Of a stretch of 64,000 nucleotides of DNA, positions 49,726-59,461 are shown in pieces. This stretch comes from Schizochytrium sp. CCTCC M209059. Taxonomy: Eukaryota; Sar; Bigyra; Thraustochytrida; Thraustochytriidae. Both the position numbers and the translations under genes were made by a program. The notes below the pieces were generated by a model. It did no database searches. It saw only the letters and a program-made list of their open reading frames with translations, and was not told where the DNA came from. The stretch is from assembly GCA_000818945.1 (NCBI GenBank), contig KN805442.1, forward strand, positions 1 through 64,000. Direction: 5' to 3'. The stretch's first letter is position 1; every line of letters starts with the position of its first letter.

Positions 49726-49889
49726 GCACTTGCGAGCGTCGATTCCGTACTTCGCGACGGCCTAAATGCACTTGCAGGGCCGTTTCCCTCACTTGCGCCT
49801 GGCGCGGGCCGGTATGCGGACTTGCGCGGGGGCGAAAGCGCACTTGCTGCCGTGGCTGCGCACTTGCGCGGCGCGCATTGTGCACTTGG
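49726..49889. repeat. Eight ACTTGC-type elements spaced ~21 bases apart
   Basis: GCACTTGC or a close variant occurs at 49726, 49747 (GTACTTCG), 49768, 49789 (TCACTTGC), 49818 (GGACTTGC), 49840, 49860 and 49882 (GCACTTGG). Successive starts differ by 21, 21, 21, 29, 22, 20 and 22 bases. Sequence between the cores is not conserved, apart from CGATTCCG in the first two. The array lies 630-790 bases upstream of the LC8 ATG. Confidence 0.85.
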
Positions 49890-50202
49890 AGCGGCGGCTT
49901 TAGACACTGAGCGCAGGGCGGGCAGTGGCCAAAAATCAAAGCACCAACGCAACGCCTCGCAGCCGCAGCAGCCGCCGCCGCACGCCGCGCGAGACCGACC
50001 GCCAAGACCCACTGGTACGTTTGCCCGCTCGCTTCGCCCCGCCGCGCGCCGCCCTCCGTTCGCCTGCGCCGCGCTCGCGGGTAGGCGCAAACGTGAGGAG
50101 GGATGTCGCGGGCCCGGGCCTCGAAAACATCATGAGCGCTACCGACGAAGCCCGAGTCGAGCCAGGAGCAAGCGCTCGCGAGCGGTCGTTCTTTGTCCTC
50201 GG

Positions 50203-50238
<36 letters not shown>

Positions 50239-50239
50239 C
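50203..50239. repeat. (CCTG)9 array
   Basis: Nine uninterrupted CCTG units, 280 bases upstream of the LC8 start and possibly inside a 5' UTR intron. Confidence 0.95.
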
Positions 50240-50517
50240 GCCCGCGCCGTCCGCAATGCCGCGGCAACCAATCTGTCCTGCGAGACGTCGCGTCTCGGAG
50301 ACGGACGAGGTGCCAGAGCAGAGCAGCAACCGTCGGCGAGAGCACACACGTAAAGGGAAAGGATAAGAAGAGGCAGGAGAAAGAGGCGCAACGGTGCGGT
50401 GCGGCAGGAGCCCGCGCCGAAGCACGGGGAAAGGAGAAGATGAGGAGAAAGAGGGAACGGGGAAAACTGACGCTCTCAGGTTGCAGACTCTCTCGCGCAG
50501 TATCACCAACAGGAAAA

Positions 50518-50787
50518 ATGGCGGAGCGCAAGGCCGTGATCAAGAATGCCGACATGTCGGAGGAGATGCAGCAGGATGTGGTTGACTGCGCATCGCAGGC
50601 TCTCGAAAAGTACAACATCGAGAAGGACATTGCTGCCTTCATCAAGAAGGAGTTCGACAAAAAGTACGGCCCGACCTGGCACTGCATCGTCGGCCGCAAC
50701 TTTGGCTCCTATGTCACCCATGAGACCAAGCACTTCATCTACCTCTACCTCTCGCAGATTGCTATTTTGCTCTTCAAGAGTGGCTAA
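50518..50787 (+). CDS. DYNLL1: Dynein light chain LC8
   Basis: An 89-residue single-exon protein of the exact usual length. It reads MAERKAVIKNADMSEEMQQD, then the two helices (VVDCASQALEKYNIEKDIAAFIKKEFDKKYG) and the conserved WHCIVGRNFGSYVTHETKHF strand block that forms the peptide groove, ending LSQIAILLFKSG. LC8 is a homodimeric hub that binds TQT-type motifs in dynein intermediate chains, radial spokes and many other partners. It works in both cytoplasmic and axonemal dyneins. The ATG at 50518 is certain from homology, though the same frame stays open upstream. Confidence 0.95.
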   Translation: MAERKAVIKNADMSEEMQQDVVDCASQALEKYNIEKDIAAFIKKEFDKKYGPTWHCIVGRNFGSYVTHETKHFIYLYLSQIAILLFKSG

Positions 50788-51649
50788 GCGCGAACTGGCC
50801 GGCCAGGCAGCCCGTCTGCTTGTCCTTTCTTCTGCAAAGTAAACGATCGCAGTCGTGACCCGTCTGCCAGCCGACGTGGCTGACCGACGGACATGTCTGT
50901 GTATTGGTGCGATGAGGCGACGAGCGCCTGGCTGTTTGACTGCCTTTCTATCTTGCTTTTTCGTTTCTGACGCTAGACGCGGACTGACTTGACTTGACTT
51001 GTGTGGTATTCCGGCCTGCGCTTTTTAGTATTCGTCTTGGCTGCAGGGAAGCCAGCTTAGCCAGCAAGCAGGCTCGAGTACGCCAGCGTTTTCCGTCTTC
51101 CTCGTTTCGTCAGTTTCAAATTCAGTCAGTCAGTCAGTCAGTCAGTCAGTCGGTCGCTCGTATAATTCATCTCATCAATTCGGCTGCCGATCTTACACTC
51201 ATACTAATAGTCCGCCAGCCTGCGCCCCGGCAGTCGCAGACGATGTTCTCCTACGCCTCCAAATTCAACAACAACAACTACTTCTTCTACTACTACTACT
51301 ACTACCTCTACAACAAATTACTAATCACGATGTTCTGGTTCCTTTCAGTATTTCATAGGTTTTTTTGTCTTAGTTTTTCATAGCACAGGCGTGGGGGTGA
51401 ATGCCCGGCCACAAAGGGTGCCTGTCCAATAACGATACGATAAAACACTCGTCTGGCCAGCAAGCTAGCCCAATCAAACCGCCGGAGAATAATGCGCTTG
51501 ACGCAGCAATTCTAAGAAATGAAGAACGAAAATATGGTGTTGATGGTGGTCATCATCGTGACGAAAATTTGGGAGCAACTTAGGCTAGACCCCCTAAATC
51601 ACCCACCATAAATCAGCAAACCACTTCTCAGACTGACAAATCGAGGCCA
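50788..51649. other. Intergenic, 862 bases
   Basis: This lies between LC8 and the F-box-like gene, both on the plus strand. (CAGT)n at 51123-51150 and a TAC-rich run at 51285-51310 are the only structures. A small ATG frame at 51243 (Asn/Tyr-rich) is a reading of that repeat. Confidence 0.5.
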
Positions 51650-52861
51650 ATGGCGTCCTCCGCGCGAAAGCGCAAGGCGCGAAGCCAAGGAGCTCCATCC
51701 GCCACAAGAGGCTCGCGGCAACCGCGTCCTGCTGCTGGCAGTGGAGTCCAACTCGACGCTCTCGCGAGTGAGATCGTCCCCTTCATTGGCACGCCGCGCG
51801 ACTGGGCCGCGTGCAGAACGATCAACTCCGCGTGGCGCGAGGCGGCGGACCGCGTGGGTATGCGAAACTACTGGATCGAGCTATACAAGTCGGCGACGCC
51901 GTTTCTTGAGCGCGTAGTTGCCTCTCCGCGCCTTGCAGAATCCGTTCATTTTTTGGACCTAACGCAGCTTAAGACCAAGCTCATTTGGCGCGATTATGAG
52001 AGGCTCTTGGGCTCCTTGCCAAATCTTCGCGGCGCTAAGGTGCGCAGACCGCCCCGCGGATCCGCCGGGCTGAAATTGTTGCTTGCACAAGAACAGCTCG
52101 AGACACTTGAATTCTTAGACCTGGAACACGTTATCTTTCCCCAAACACTTCGAACGATCGGCCCCCCTCTCAAGCTCAAGAGCCTTCGTTTGTATTTTGC
52201 GAGTGGTCTCGAAGATAGATTTGCACAACGCATGGCCGATTTGAGTTCCGTCAAGGATCTCCTCGTTGTCGGCGCGTGCTGGCTTACTAATTGCATGGGA
52301 ATTCATGCGTTGCCTGATCCTCCACCCCCGCTCGTGCGACTCACTCTCGTCGATTGCGGACGCCACCAAATGTCTGCGCCGCATTTGGTCGAGACCTTGC
52401 GCCGTGTCGCGCCCACCATCGAGTACGTCAACTTGACCGACTCCCTTCAGACTTTTCCGACCATCCTCGACTGGTCCGCCCCTCGTTTACGCTCTTTTGT
52501 GCTTGACGGCATCGCTTTGTCCGAAGGATTTCAACGTATGCTTTATGAGGATGTCTTGCCCGCACTGCAGCTACTCTCTGCAGCGCGATGTCCTCATACA
52601 GACGAGTACTTCACCGCAACAAAAGAGCAAAACTTAGATACTCGTGGGCTCGTATTTGGGCCAAGTCTCCGCGTGGTTGACCTCTCATCCACACGTATAG
52701 GCGTGAACACATTGAGTCGCTTTGAGGCGTGTCCTTCGTTTCGCCTTGCCATGGTCGACTCGTGTCGAAATTTGCCTCGAAAAGTTCGCACAAAGTATGC
52801 AGCTCTGCGCAATGCTCCTGGCATAGCAGCTTTGCACACGGATCTGAAAAAGTCATGTTAA
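51650..52861 (+). CDS. F-box-like/LRR-like protein
   Basis: A 403-residue single-exon protein. After a basic disordered start (ARKRKARSQGAPSATRGSRQ), residues 33-70 (VQLDALASEIVPFIGTPRDW then AACRTINSAWREAADR) have the F-box pattern of a Leu/Ile helix, an R/D-x-W, and C...S..W. From about residue 110, irregular leucine-rich repeats follow: LESVHFLDL-type strands, ETLEFLDLEHV, KLKSLRLYF, LVRLTLVDCG, TIEYVNLTDS, RLRSFVLDGI and SLRVVDLSST. Such proteins are usually substrate receptors of SCF ubiquitin ligases. The F-box is divergent, so Skp1 binding is an inference and the target is unknown. Confidence 0.65.
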   Translation: MASSARKRKARSQGAPSATRGSRQPRPAAGSGVQLDALASEIVPFIGTPRDWAACRTINSAWREAADRVGMRNYWIELYKSATPFLERVVASPRLAESVHFLDLTQLKTKLIWRDYERLLGSLPNLRGAKVRRPPRGSAGLKLLLAQEQLETLEFLDLEHVIFPQTLRTIGPPLKLKSLRLYFASGLEDRFAQRMADLSSVKDLLVVGACWLTNCMGIHALPDPPPPLVRLTLVDCGRHQMSAPHLVETLRRVAPTIEYVNLTDSLQTFPTILDWSAPRLRSFVLDGIALSEGFQRMLYEDVLPALQLLSAARCPHTDEYFTATKEQNLDTRGLVFGPSLRVVDLSSTRIGVNTLSRFEACPSFRLAMVDSCRNLPRKVRTKYAALRNAPGIAALHTDLKKSC

Positions 52862-53388
52862 ATTCATTGTATAAACATCGGCCGCCAATGCATCAAAGTC
52901 CGTGGTGGTGTTCGTGGGCACGGTTCTCTTATTATGGATATCACACTTTCTCTTATCAAACTCCATCTTGCTTGGAGCATCCTGTCTAGCTGGGCGCGTT
53001 GTGCGTGAATAGGGTCCTTCCCCCAAAAGAGAAAAGGAAGCCCCTTCGCATCAAACGATAAGGAAGACGAAATGATGATGCAGTCAATTTTCAGAATGAT
53101 TTGTATTTCGCTTGACGATGTTGTGACAAGTGCGTTGGAGGGTCTCAGACGTGCTACGTTCCTGTTTCGAGGTGGGCGGTTGCTTGCGTTTTCATTTGGC
53201 ACTGCTAGGTCGACCGCCGCCTTTCGGGGTCATGAGGCAGAATAATTTTGTATTTTTTACCCGTCGGTTCGCCCGTCTCGCCCTTCGGCAAAACGTATTT
53301 ATCTGCTAGGTCCAAGCAAAGCTGGACGACCAGCGCGGCGTGGCCGTGGCCGGGTGCAGCGGGCCTAGGGGCAGCGGCGTGAAGGTCC
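52862..53388. other. Intergenic, 527 bases
   Basis: This lies between two plus-strand genes. AT-richer sequence is seen up to about 53200; the last 190 bases are GC-rich and probably promoter. No gene is recognised with confidence. Confidence 0.45.
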
Positions 53389-56300
53389 ATGCCACGCCCC
53401 AGAAGCTCGCTCGGGGGAGACGTTTTCGAGCATGGAAAACTCGCGCACCGGGACGCGATGGACGAGCGCGTGGAGGATAGCCCGCGCACAGCGACGAGTA
53501 GCGCTCGCAGCACCAAGTTTGACGCAGAACGTAGACCAGAGGAACGAGAAGACATCGCGGCACCAAGCAATAATGCAGATGCTTTCGGGATCAAGCGTGG
53601 CAAGTGCCGGTGTGGTAGGTGTCGCGAGTTTCAACGGAAGTCACCCAAGAGCCTTGTATGCAAAGTTTGCACTTGCCCCAGTAACCGGCACAAGCGCAAG
53701 AGCTACTTTCAAAAGCCAGCATCACTTTCAGACTTTTCACATTTCAAGGCATCGCATCAGAATCATCACACCGACCGAGAAATTCCTCAAGATCAGGTAG
53801 CAGAAAATACCGCTGCTCAAGCCAACACTCAGCGCAGAAGAAGCGTCGACACTCGTAAAAATCCTCATCTCTCGTCGAGAAACAAAGTCGAGTCTCTTTC
53901 AGAGCATGACGTAGCTGCTAGCAAGCCTATGCCAGGCTCGGAGGATGGCGTCAAGTCAGCACCAGGACCATCGTCGGGCAAAACGCAAGAAAGCACTGAT
54001 GCCCACCCGGAAACACCTCTTTCCGGTGTCCAAGCCGGCCGTACTGCTTTGAGCACAACATCAGGGAAATCAGCCCGTATAAACGGAAAGGATGCCGCCT
54101 CACCGCGGGAAGAATTTTTGACCAACAAGAGGACGAGCGATGCAAACCCCAGCAAAAAACAGAATCGCGTTCAGACAAAAGTAGTCCCTGATACAACGCA
54201 AACAGGTGCTTTTGAGCATTTCGCTACAAACAGCACCGTTACGTCATCCACTGCTGCTTCTGTTGGTACTGCAAAGCCTACGGACGTAGATGCAACTATT
54301 GCAGAGTCCGCTGCTGCAAAGCCTGCATCTGCTGCTTTTGCTGGTGTTACGAAGTCTGCAAGTCCTGTAAAGCCTACATCTGCCGCTTTTGCCAGTGTTG
54401 CAAAGCCTGCTAGAACTACCTCAGCTCGTTTCTCAAAGCCTGCAAGTGCTGCTTCTGCAAGTGCTGCTTCTGCAAGTGCTGCTTCTGCAAGTACTGCTTC
54501 TGCAAGTACTTCTTCTGCAAGTACTGCCAAACCTGCGTCTGCACCTCCTACTACAAAGCCTGCGTCTGCTGTAAAGCGTCCCGTTAAATCTTCAACGGTT
54601 CCTCCTATTGAGGAAACTCCTGCTGATAAAGCCCCTGCAGCAAAATCACAGACAACATCAAATGATAGCAAAAGGACCTTGGCTTCTGAAAGTCGACAGC
54701 GTACAAACAGGAAAAAGTCGACAACCGGCAAAGAGGAGTCAAGAGAAAAAGCACCGACAAACGATGATGCATCGAAGGAAACGGCCGACGTTTCTCCGCC
54801 GAAAGCACCACTTGACGCGGGGAGCGTCCAAGACGATGCCGACAATAATAAACGCAAGGCTGCAGTGGAGGCGTGGAGGAAAAAGGTGCAGTTTGCGCTA
54901 TACAACACGGAATATCGCCGATGTGGAGAATTATGCGACGAAATGCTCAAGAAAATGTCCAGTGAGTCGCTCGAGTGGCGCATTCCCGTACTTGTACAGC
55001 GCGCCGAGACCTATCTCAGGTGGAGTGAGGTGGCTGAGACGGAGCGAATTCGAAGGTCACGGATTCGCTGCGCAAAGCTAGACTGTGCAGCAGCTCTTGA
55101 AGAAGTTGGAGGTCATCGATCGCATCTCCTGGCAGACACCTTGCTCGGCCTCGGACTCACCATGCAGAGCCAGGTCGACCTCCTGCATGGCCACTTGGGC
55201 AACGCAAGACGCAAACTCGCCAAGGCCATTGAAGGTATGCGCAAACATCCAGAATTCTTGGTTTTATGGGGACTCGATTACGTGAGTGTTGCAAGTGTCA
55301 AGCTTCAAGAGGTCTCGAAAGCCGGAACCTTGCAGTCTCAGGCGGAGGAGGCATTGAAACAGAACAAACCCTTACGATGCCTCCGGCATATCGACTCGCT
55401 CCTGGCAGTGTGCCCCGTCTCTGTGCAGGGCCTTTCCCTTAAAGTGGATGCTCTGCTGAAAGCAAAACGGTGGGCCGATGCTGCGACTTTTTGTGAAAAA
55501 GTCGAGGGGGAACTGGACACTAAAACAGATCGTCGTCTTCTTGCGAACATGATTATGGGGAAGGCCAGGTGCGCCTACGCGCATGGTAAAGTCGACGAAG
55601 CCGTTCATCTTGCTCAGAGCATTGAAGACATCTTTATGCAGGGCGAAAGTCGGGTTTCTTTGACGCTTTGGCGGCGCTTAAGCGAGGACAAGGCAAAAGG
55701 GAACGCTTTTTTTGCCAAAGGGCAATACAGCAAAGCCGTGGACCATTACTCTGCAGCGCTGGCAAGGTGTACGAGCCCCAAATTCAGTGCTATCCTGCAT
55801 AGCAATCGGGCCGCCACACATATGGCGCGCAAGCAGTATAAGCTGGCACTTAATGACTGCGATGAGGCTCTTCGTCTTGACCCCAACTACACGAAAGCGA
55901 TGCTGCGTCGTGCACGCGCTGGTGCGCAACTCCACGATGAGCTCAGTTTTCTCTTACGTGCTCGAGCCGACTATCATCGTGTTTTTCGACGAGATCATAC
56001 GCAACAGGCCACGCATCAGCAGGAACTCAATGAGCTTGAACTGCGGATTTCAAGCCTGAAGAAGGCTGAGGCGGACGCCAGGGCCGCGCGTCAAAAGAAT
56101 GCGCGCCCACGACCCAATGAAAAGACCCCTGAGCGAAGCAATCCGCCTTCGGCATCTTCTGGTGCTGCATCAGCAGGATCGAGACCACGTCCCGCCTCCG
56201 CCAAGCCGAAATCTTGGAAGGAGCGTCAGGATGAGCACTGGCGAGAGTGGTTTTCTTCGCGCGGGTCGCGTCCTCGTCACACTTCTAATGCATCGACGGG

Positions 56301-56697
56301 CAAGGGTCCAGGACGAGCTTCAAAATCGTCGACATCTTCTTCATCTTCTTCGTCTTCGTCGCGGGGTCCACGTCCTCGCACCGCGGGCTCAAGAACCTGG
56401 GGAGGCGGATCTTTTGGGTCTGCAAATGTCACCGCATGGCTCGATTCCAAGGGGCGTATCAAGAATTACTATCAGGCGCTGGGGCTCACGCAAGGGGCTG
56501 GGATTGATCGTGCCTTTATCAAAAAGGCCTTTCATCGTCTTGCGCTCAAGCATCATCCGGACAAAACACAGGCCGCGCCCGAGATGGAGAGACGCAAGAG
56601 CGAGACAACGTTTAAGCGTGCGGCCGAAGCCTATTCGGTTCTTGGTAATGAAGAGGTTCGCGAGCAGTACGACCGTTTCTTTCGATGCATAGCTTGA
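53389..56697 (+). CDS. TPR/DnaJ co-chaperone with N-terminal Cys cluster
   Basis: A 1102-residue single-exon protein. Residues 72-104 hold a Cys/His cluster, KCRCGRCREFQ...LVCKVCTCPSNRHK, spaced like a small zinc-binding unit. Residues 110-500 are low complexity, including an ASASA tract from repeated GCTTCTGCAAGT-type units (about 54445-54530). TPR helices follow, clearest at residues 765-850: AKGNAFFAKGQYSKAVDHYS and SNRAATHMARKQYKLALNDC, then DEALRLDPNYTKAMLRRA. A Gly/Ser/Arg-rich linker leads to a J domain at the extreme C-terminus, with YYQALGLT, KKAFHRLALKHHPDK (HPD intact) and AAEAYSVLGNEEVREQYDRF. TPR plus C-terminal J is the DNAJC7/DNAJC3 order and implies an Hsp70/Hsp90 co-chaperone. 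No signal peptide is seen, so cytosol or nucleus. The Cys cluster is unusual. Confidence 0.82.
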   Translation: MPRPRSSLGGDVFEHGKLAHRDAMDERVEDSPRTATSSARSTKFDAERRPEEREDIAAPSNNADAFGIKRGKCRCGRCREFQRKSPKSLVCKVCTCPSNRHKRKSYFQKPASLSDFSHFKASHQNHHTDREIPQDQVAENTAAQANTQRRRSVDTRKNPHLSSRNKVESLSEHDVAASKPMPGSEDGVKSAPGPSSGKTQESTDAHPETPLSGVQAGRTALSTTSGKSARINGKDAASPREEFLTNKRTSDANPSKKQNRVQTKVVPDTTQTGAFEHFATNSTVTSSTAASVGTAKPTDVDATIAESAAAKPASAAFAGVTKSASPVKPTSAAFASVAKPARTTSARFSKPASAASASAASASAASASTASASTSSASTAKPASAPPTTKPASAVKRPVKSSTVPPIEETPADKAPAAKSQTTSNDSKRTLASESRQRTNRKKSTTGKEESREKAPTNDDASKETADVSPPKAPLDAGSVQDDADNNKRKAAVEAWRKKVQFALYNTEYRRCGELCDEMLKKMSSESLEWRIPVLVQRAETYLRWSEVAETERIRRSRIRCAKLDCAAALEEVGGHRSHLLADTLLGLGLTMQSQVDLLHGHLGNARRKLAKAIEGMRKHPEFLVLWGLDYVSVASVKLQEVSKAGTLQSQAEEALKQNKPLRCLRHIDSLLAVCPVSVQGLSLKVDALLKAKRWADAATFCEKVEGELDTKTDRRLLANMIMGKARCAYAHGKVDEAVHLAQSIEDIFMQGESRVSLTLWRRLSEDKAKGNAFFAKGQYSKAVDHYSAALARCTSPKFSAILHSNRAATHMARKQYKLALNDCDEALRLDPNYTKAMLRRARAGAQLHDELSFLLRARADYHRVFRRDHTQQATHQQELNELELRISSLKKAEADARAARQKNARPRPNEKTPERSNPPSASSGAASAGSRPRPASAKPKSWKERQDEHWREWFSSRGSRPRHTSNASTGKGPGRASKSSTSSSSSSSSSRGPRPRTAGSRTWGGGSFGSANVTAWLDSKGRIKNYYQALGLTQGAGIDRAFIKKAFHRLALKHHPDKTQAAPEMERRKSETTFKRAAEAYSVLGNEEVREQYDRFFRCIA

Positions 56698-56938
56698 TAA
56701 AAAAAAAAAAAGGAAAAGAACACAGGTCAGAAAGAAAAAGCAGTTGGTCAGCTTTGTTGTGACAATTTTGGCTTCCGTGAGACGTCGAACGCAAGTCGAA
56801 GTCTGCGCGTGCGGCTGAGATTTTTTTTTTTTTTGGAGATTCGTTTTCGTGTTTGTTTTGGACCCAATCAATCAAGGTCTGTGATAACAACATTCAGGTT
56901 CATTTTTTTTTGGCACAACATGACATTGGTCCTCTTTA

Positions 56939-58409
56939 CTACGAAATTGTCTTGAGGGCATCTTGAAGGCCTGCGTGAGCTTCCTTGAGCGACTTGGCAG
57001 TCAGTGAGCCTTCGGGAATCTTTCCTTGAAAACGCTTGCCCTTGCCTCCACCCTTGGCACCCAAAGTATCGATTGCAACCTTGTTGAGAGCATCGAGACC
57101 CTCCGCGGGCCCCGTCAGCAGAAACGCGCCGCTGCCCCCGCCGCGCGCCGTCTCGTCTCCGATGGTGAGGAAAACGCGCATTTCAGAGCTTGCGGCGGCA
57201 GCTATAGCTTTGGATAGCGCCTCCATGAACTGCGGCGATCCTTCGCGCCGGTGGTAAACAATAATGCCGCTCTGCTCCTTCTCCTCCTGCGCCACGAGGT
57301 TCGGGCCGACGAGGTTGGCGAGATCTGTGAGAACAGACTTCATCTCGTTCTGAAGCTTTTTCGACGCAGACTGCAATTGAGACACGCGGTCAAGCTGGTC
57401 GTCGCCGGCAGCGCCAAGCGCGGCGGTGAGAGCCAGCGATCGTGTTGAGAGATCCCCTGTGCAGCGCAAGAGGCGAGGTCCAGCGACAAATTGCAGGCGA
57501 TTGATCTGGGATTGTTTCTTGTTGAGAAAGTCATTTTTGAGCAGCTTGACAGCTTGGAGCTCGGAGACTCGCTTGACATGGGTGCCGCAGCACATATTGT
57601 CATCGAGGGCGGCGATGGAGACGACACGGATTGGGAACTCACTGGAAGGTCGTTCTTTGAAGCGAACTTCATCTCCCAGGTTCGCCAATTCCTCGCTGGT
57701 ATAGGTGCGCACCGTAACGGCGTGGTCATCGAGTATGGCATCGTTGACGTCGCGCTCGAGCTGATCAATCTGTGCCTGCGTGAGCTTGGGACCGAGAAGA
57801 TCGAGATACGAGGGTTGCGGGTAAGGTCCCATGGACCAGCTTCCGGTATCGTAACCAATTGTGCGCAGCGCGACGGCGGTGATGAGATGCTGTCCCGAGT
57901 GCTGCGCCATGTGATCTCTGCGCCGATCCCAGTCCACGCGAGCCGTAACTTTAGTCCCTGGGGGCAGCTCGACATCAACAGCGTGCCAGACGCTGCCATC
58001 CTCGGCGCGCTCCACGTGGCGCACGCGCACCGTCTGTTCGGGGGTCTCCAGGTCGCCGGTGTCGCTCGGCTGGCCGCCACCCTCGGCGAAGAGCACGGTG
58101 TCGCTCAGCTGCACGAGGAAGCTCGCCGGGTCGCCGGCATTCTTGTCCTTGCCGGCGGCATTCTCACCCTCGGTGGGCTTGCACCCGACCACCTCGAGGC
58201 CGGCGAGTTCGCGCAGGTGGCTGCGTCGTCGTGGTCATGAACAAGGACAAATCTCGCCTTCACGTTAGTCTCGGGTTTGCGGGGGCGTGCGCGCGCGCGC
58301 GAGGTCCGAGGCTGCGAAGACGACGCGCCCCCCCGCGCATACGTCTGCATCGCATTGTCACTCACCTGTCGTTTTGGCATGCCAAGATGTACGGCGGTGT
58401 TGGAGCCAT
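56939..58409 (-). CDS. AARSD1: Alanyl-tRNA editing protein AARSD1 (AlaX)
   Basis: Exons 58366-58409 and 56939-58220 on the minus strand give 441 residues. The 145-base intron (GTGAGT...CGCAG) splits a Ser codon. The first exon, MAPTPPYILACQNDS, aligns with the CQRDS start of animal AARSD1 and is followed by HLRELAGLEVVGC. Editing-site residues are intact: HMAQHSGQHLI (H-x-x-x-H) and NMCCGTHV (C-x-x-x-H), the zinc set of AlaX and AlaRS editing domains. The block VLFAEGGGQPSDTG is the usual glycine motif. It deacylates Ser-tRNA(Ala) in trans in the cytosol. The C-terminal 130 residues (GDETARGGGSGAFLLTGPAE followed by GAKGGGKGKRFQGK) match the C-Ala-like part. The stop converges with the TPR-DnaJ gene at 241 bases. 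Confidence 0.92.
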
Positions 58410-58708
58410 GATTGATTGATTGATTGATCGATTGATTGTTTGTGCGTTTGTGCGTTTTGGGTCTGGGGAAGCCTTGGCGGGTCGCGATGACGTACAACAC
58501 GTTTGCTACACGAACTTGAACAAAGAAAGACACTTGATACCTAGTACAACTAGGTCTTCTGGCAGCAAGGCCAGACGGCATCAGTATAAAGGTACTTCTT
58601 GGTGAACGAACGAAGCATGTGTCACTGAGATGCGATGTCTATAAATACTAAACATAATACGTACAATCAAGTTCGTAAAAGGGCAGGGGTCGAAGTCACA
58701 GCAGTTAG

Positions 58709-59461
58709 TCACTGGTAACGAAGCGCTCCCGATGGTGCGGGCATGACAACGCGAGAAGACGACTTTGCCCGAACGAGACGGTCTCGCATAACTTTCTCGC
58801 AGTCGTCGACGCCAAACTTGACCCCACCAGAAGGACGACGCAGACCCCGGCAGGCATGGGTACACTTGTGGTTGGCGAAAAAGGCTTGTATACCCACGGT
58901 AGACAGGTCAAGATCGCCGTAACGTCCATCGCGCGAATGGATAGCCGGATCAGTAAGTACATAGCCATCCTTTGTCTTGACGCCTTGCAAATCGACGACC
59001 ATTTTGGCACCCTTGGTGTGGTGGAAGGTCCAGTGTGCAAAAGCAGTCAGACTGGAATGGCCGCGCGCAAAGGTCCCATTATTGGAGAGAAACTTTTGAT
59101 AGTGGCCAACAAGTTCCGGCTCCACGGTAACTGTATCGCCGGGCGCCAGCCCTGAGCAGGGACGCGTAATGACAACGTGAGCGCGTCGCGGCTCGACAAA
59201 GACGATTTCGCGGGTTGCGGGTAGCTTGAGCGCGTTGAATGTTGCCGCCAGCGCGTATGCCTCCTTGTGCATGCGGACGTCCACATCGAGGTCCTGCGCC
59301 GCGCGCCACCGGTCTGCGTATGCCTTGACAACCACGCGGTCCTCGGAACCCCTCTCGACGCCTCGAAATGCGCGCTTGTATTCGCCTCGCGCGAAGCTCG
59401 TCCTCTCAAAGTCCACACAGAGATCCCTGGCCTGGTCCACCTTGCACAGGTTCGTCCCCAT
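58709..59461 (-). CDS. Alpha-kinase (MHCK/EEF2K family) catalytic domain
   Basis: A 250-residue protein that is nearly all kinase domain. N-terminal lobe: TSFARGEYKRAFRG, then VVVKAYADRW with the ATP lysine. C-terminal lobe: LTAFAHWTFHHTKGAKMVVD then LQGVK, TDPAIHSRDGRYGDLDLSTVGIQAF with the TDPAIHS signature, and FFANHKCTHACRGL with the Cys-x-x-x-Cys that helps bind structural zinc. This is the atypical alpha-kinase fold, of which myosin heavy chain kinases and eEF2 kinase are members. No regulatory domain is seen; with about 30 extra residues on each side it is among the shortest. The ATG at 59461 follows an in-frame open stretch without another ATG, so an upstream exon cannot be excluded. 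It lies 299 bases upstream of AARSD1 on the same strand. Confidence 0.85.
   Translation of the reverse strand: MGTNLCKVDQARDLCVDFERTSFARGEYKRAFRGVERGSEDRVVVKAYADRWRAAQDLDVDVRMHKEAYALAATFNALKLPATREIVFVEPRRAHVVITRPCSGLAPGDTVTVEPELVGHYQKFLSNNGTFARGHSSLTAFAHWTFHHTKGAKMVVDLQGVKTKDGYVLTDPAIHSRDGRYGDLDLSTVGIQAFFANHKCTHACRGLRRPSGGVKFGVDDCEKVMRDRLVRAKSSSRVVMPAPSGALRYQ

Larger units (their letters stand above)
49131..50517. promoter_or_regulatory. Upstream region of LC8 with two repeat arrays
   Basis: 1.4 kb lie between the aminotransferase stop and the LC8 ATG. It carries an about 21-base-spaced ACTTGC array and a CCTG array, listed separately. A GTACGT at 50012 and several late CAG sites suggest a 5' UTR intron of LC8, not resolved. 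The frame open upstream of LC8 is an accident of GC-rich repeats. Confidence 0.5.

Noticed and set aside
49726..49889. Regularly spaced array considered as a CRISPR
   Set aside because: The conserved cores are 6-8 bases and spacers about 13 bases, in a eukaryotic genome; there are no cas genes.
49595..50509. Minus-strand 304-codon frame across the ACTTGC array
   Set aside because: Its heptad-like peptides come from the 21-base spacing; composition is Arg-rich and no homologue is recognised.
53205..53390. 61-codon minus-strand ATG frame opposite the TPR-DnaJ start
   Set aside because: It shares its start position with the opposite gene and has no recognisable domain. The ending looks protein-like, but evidence is too thin.
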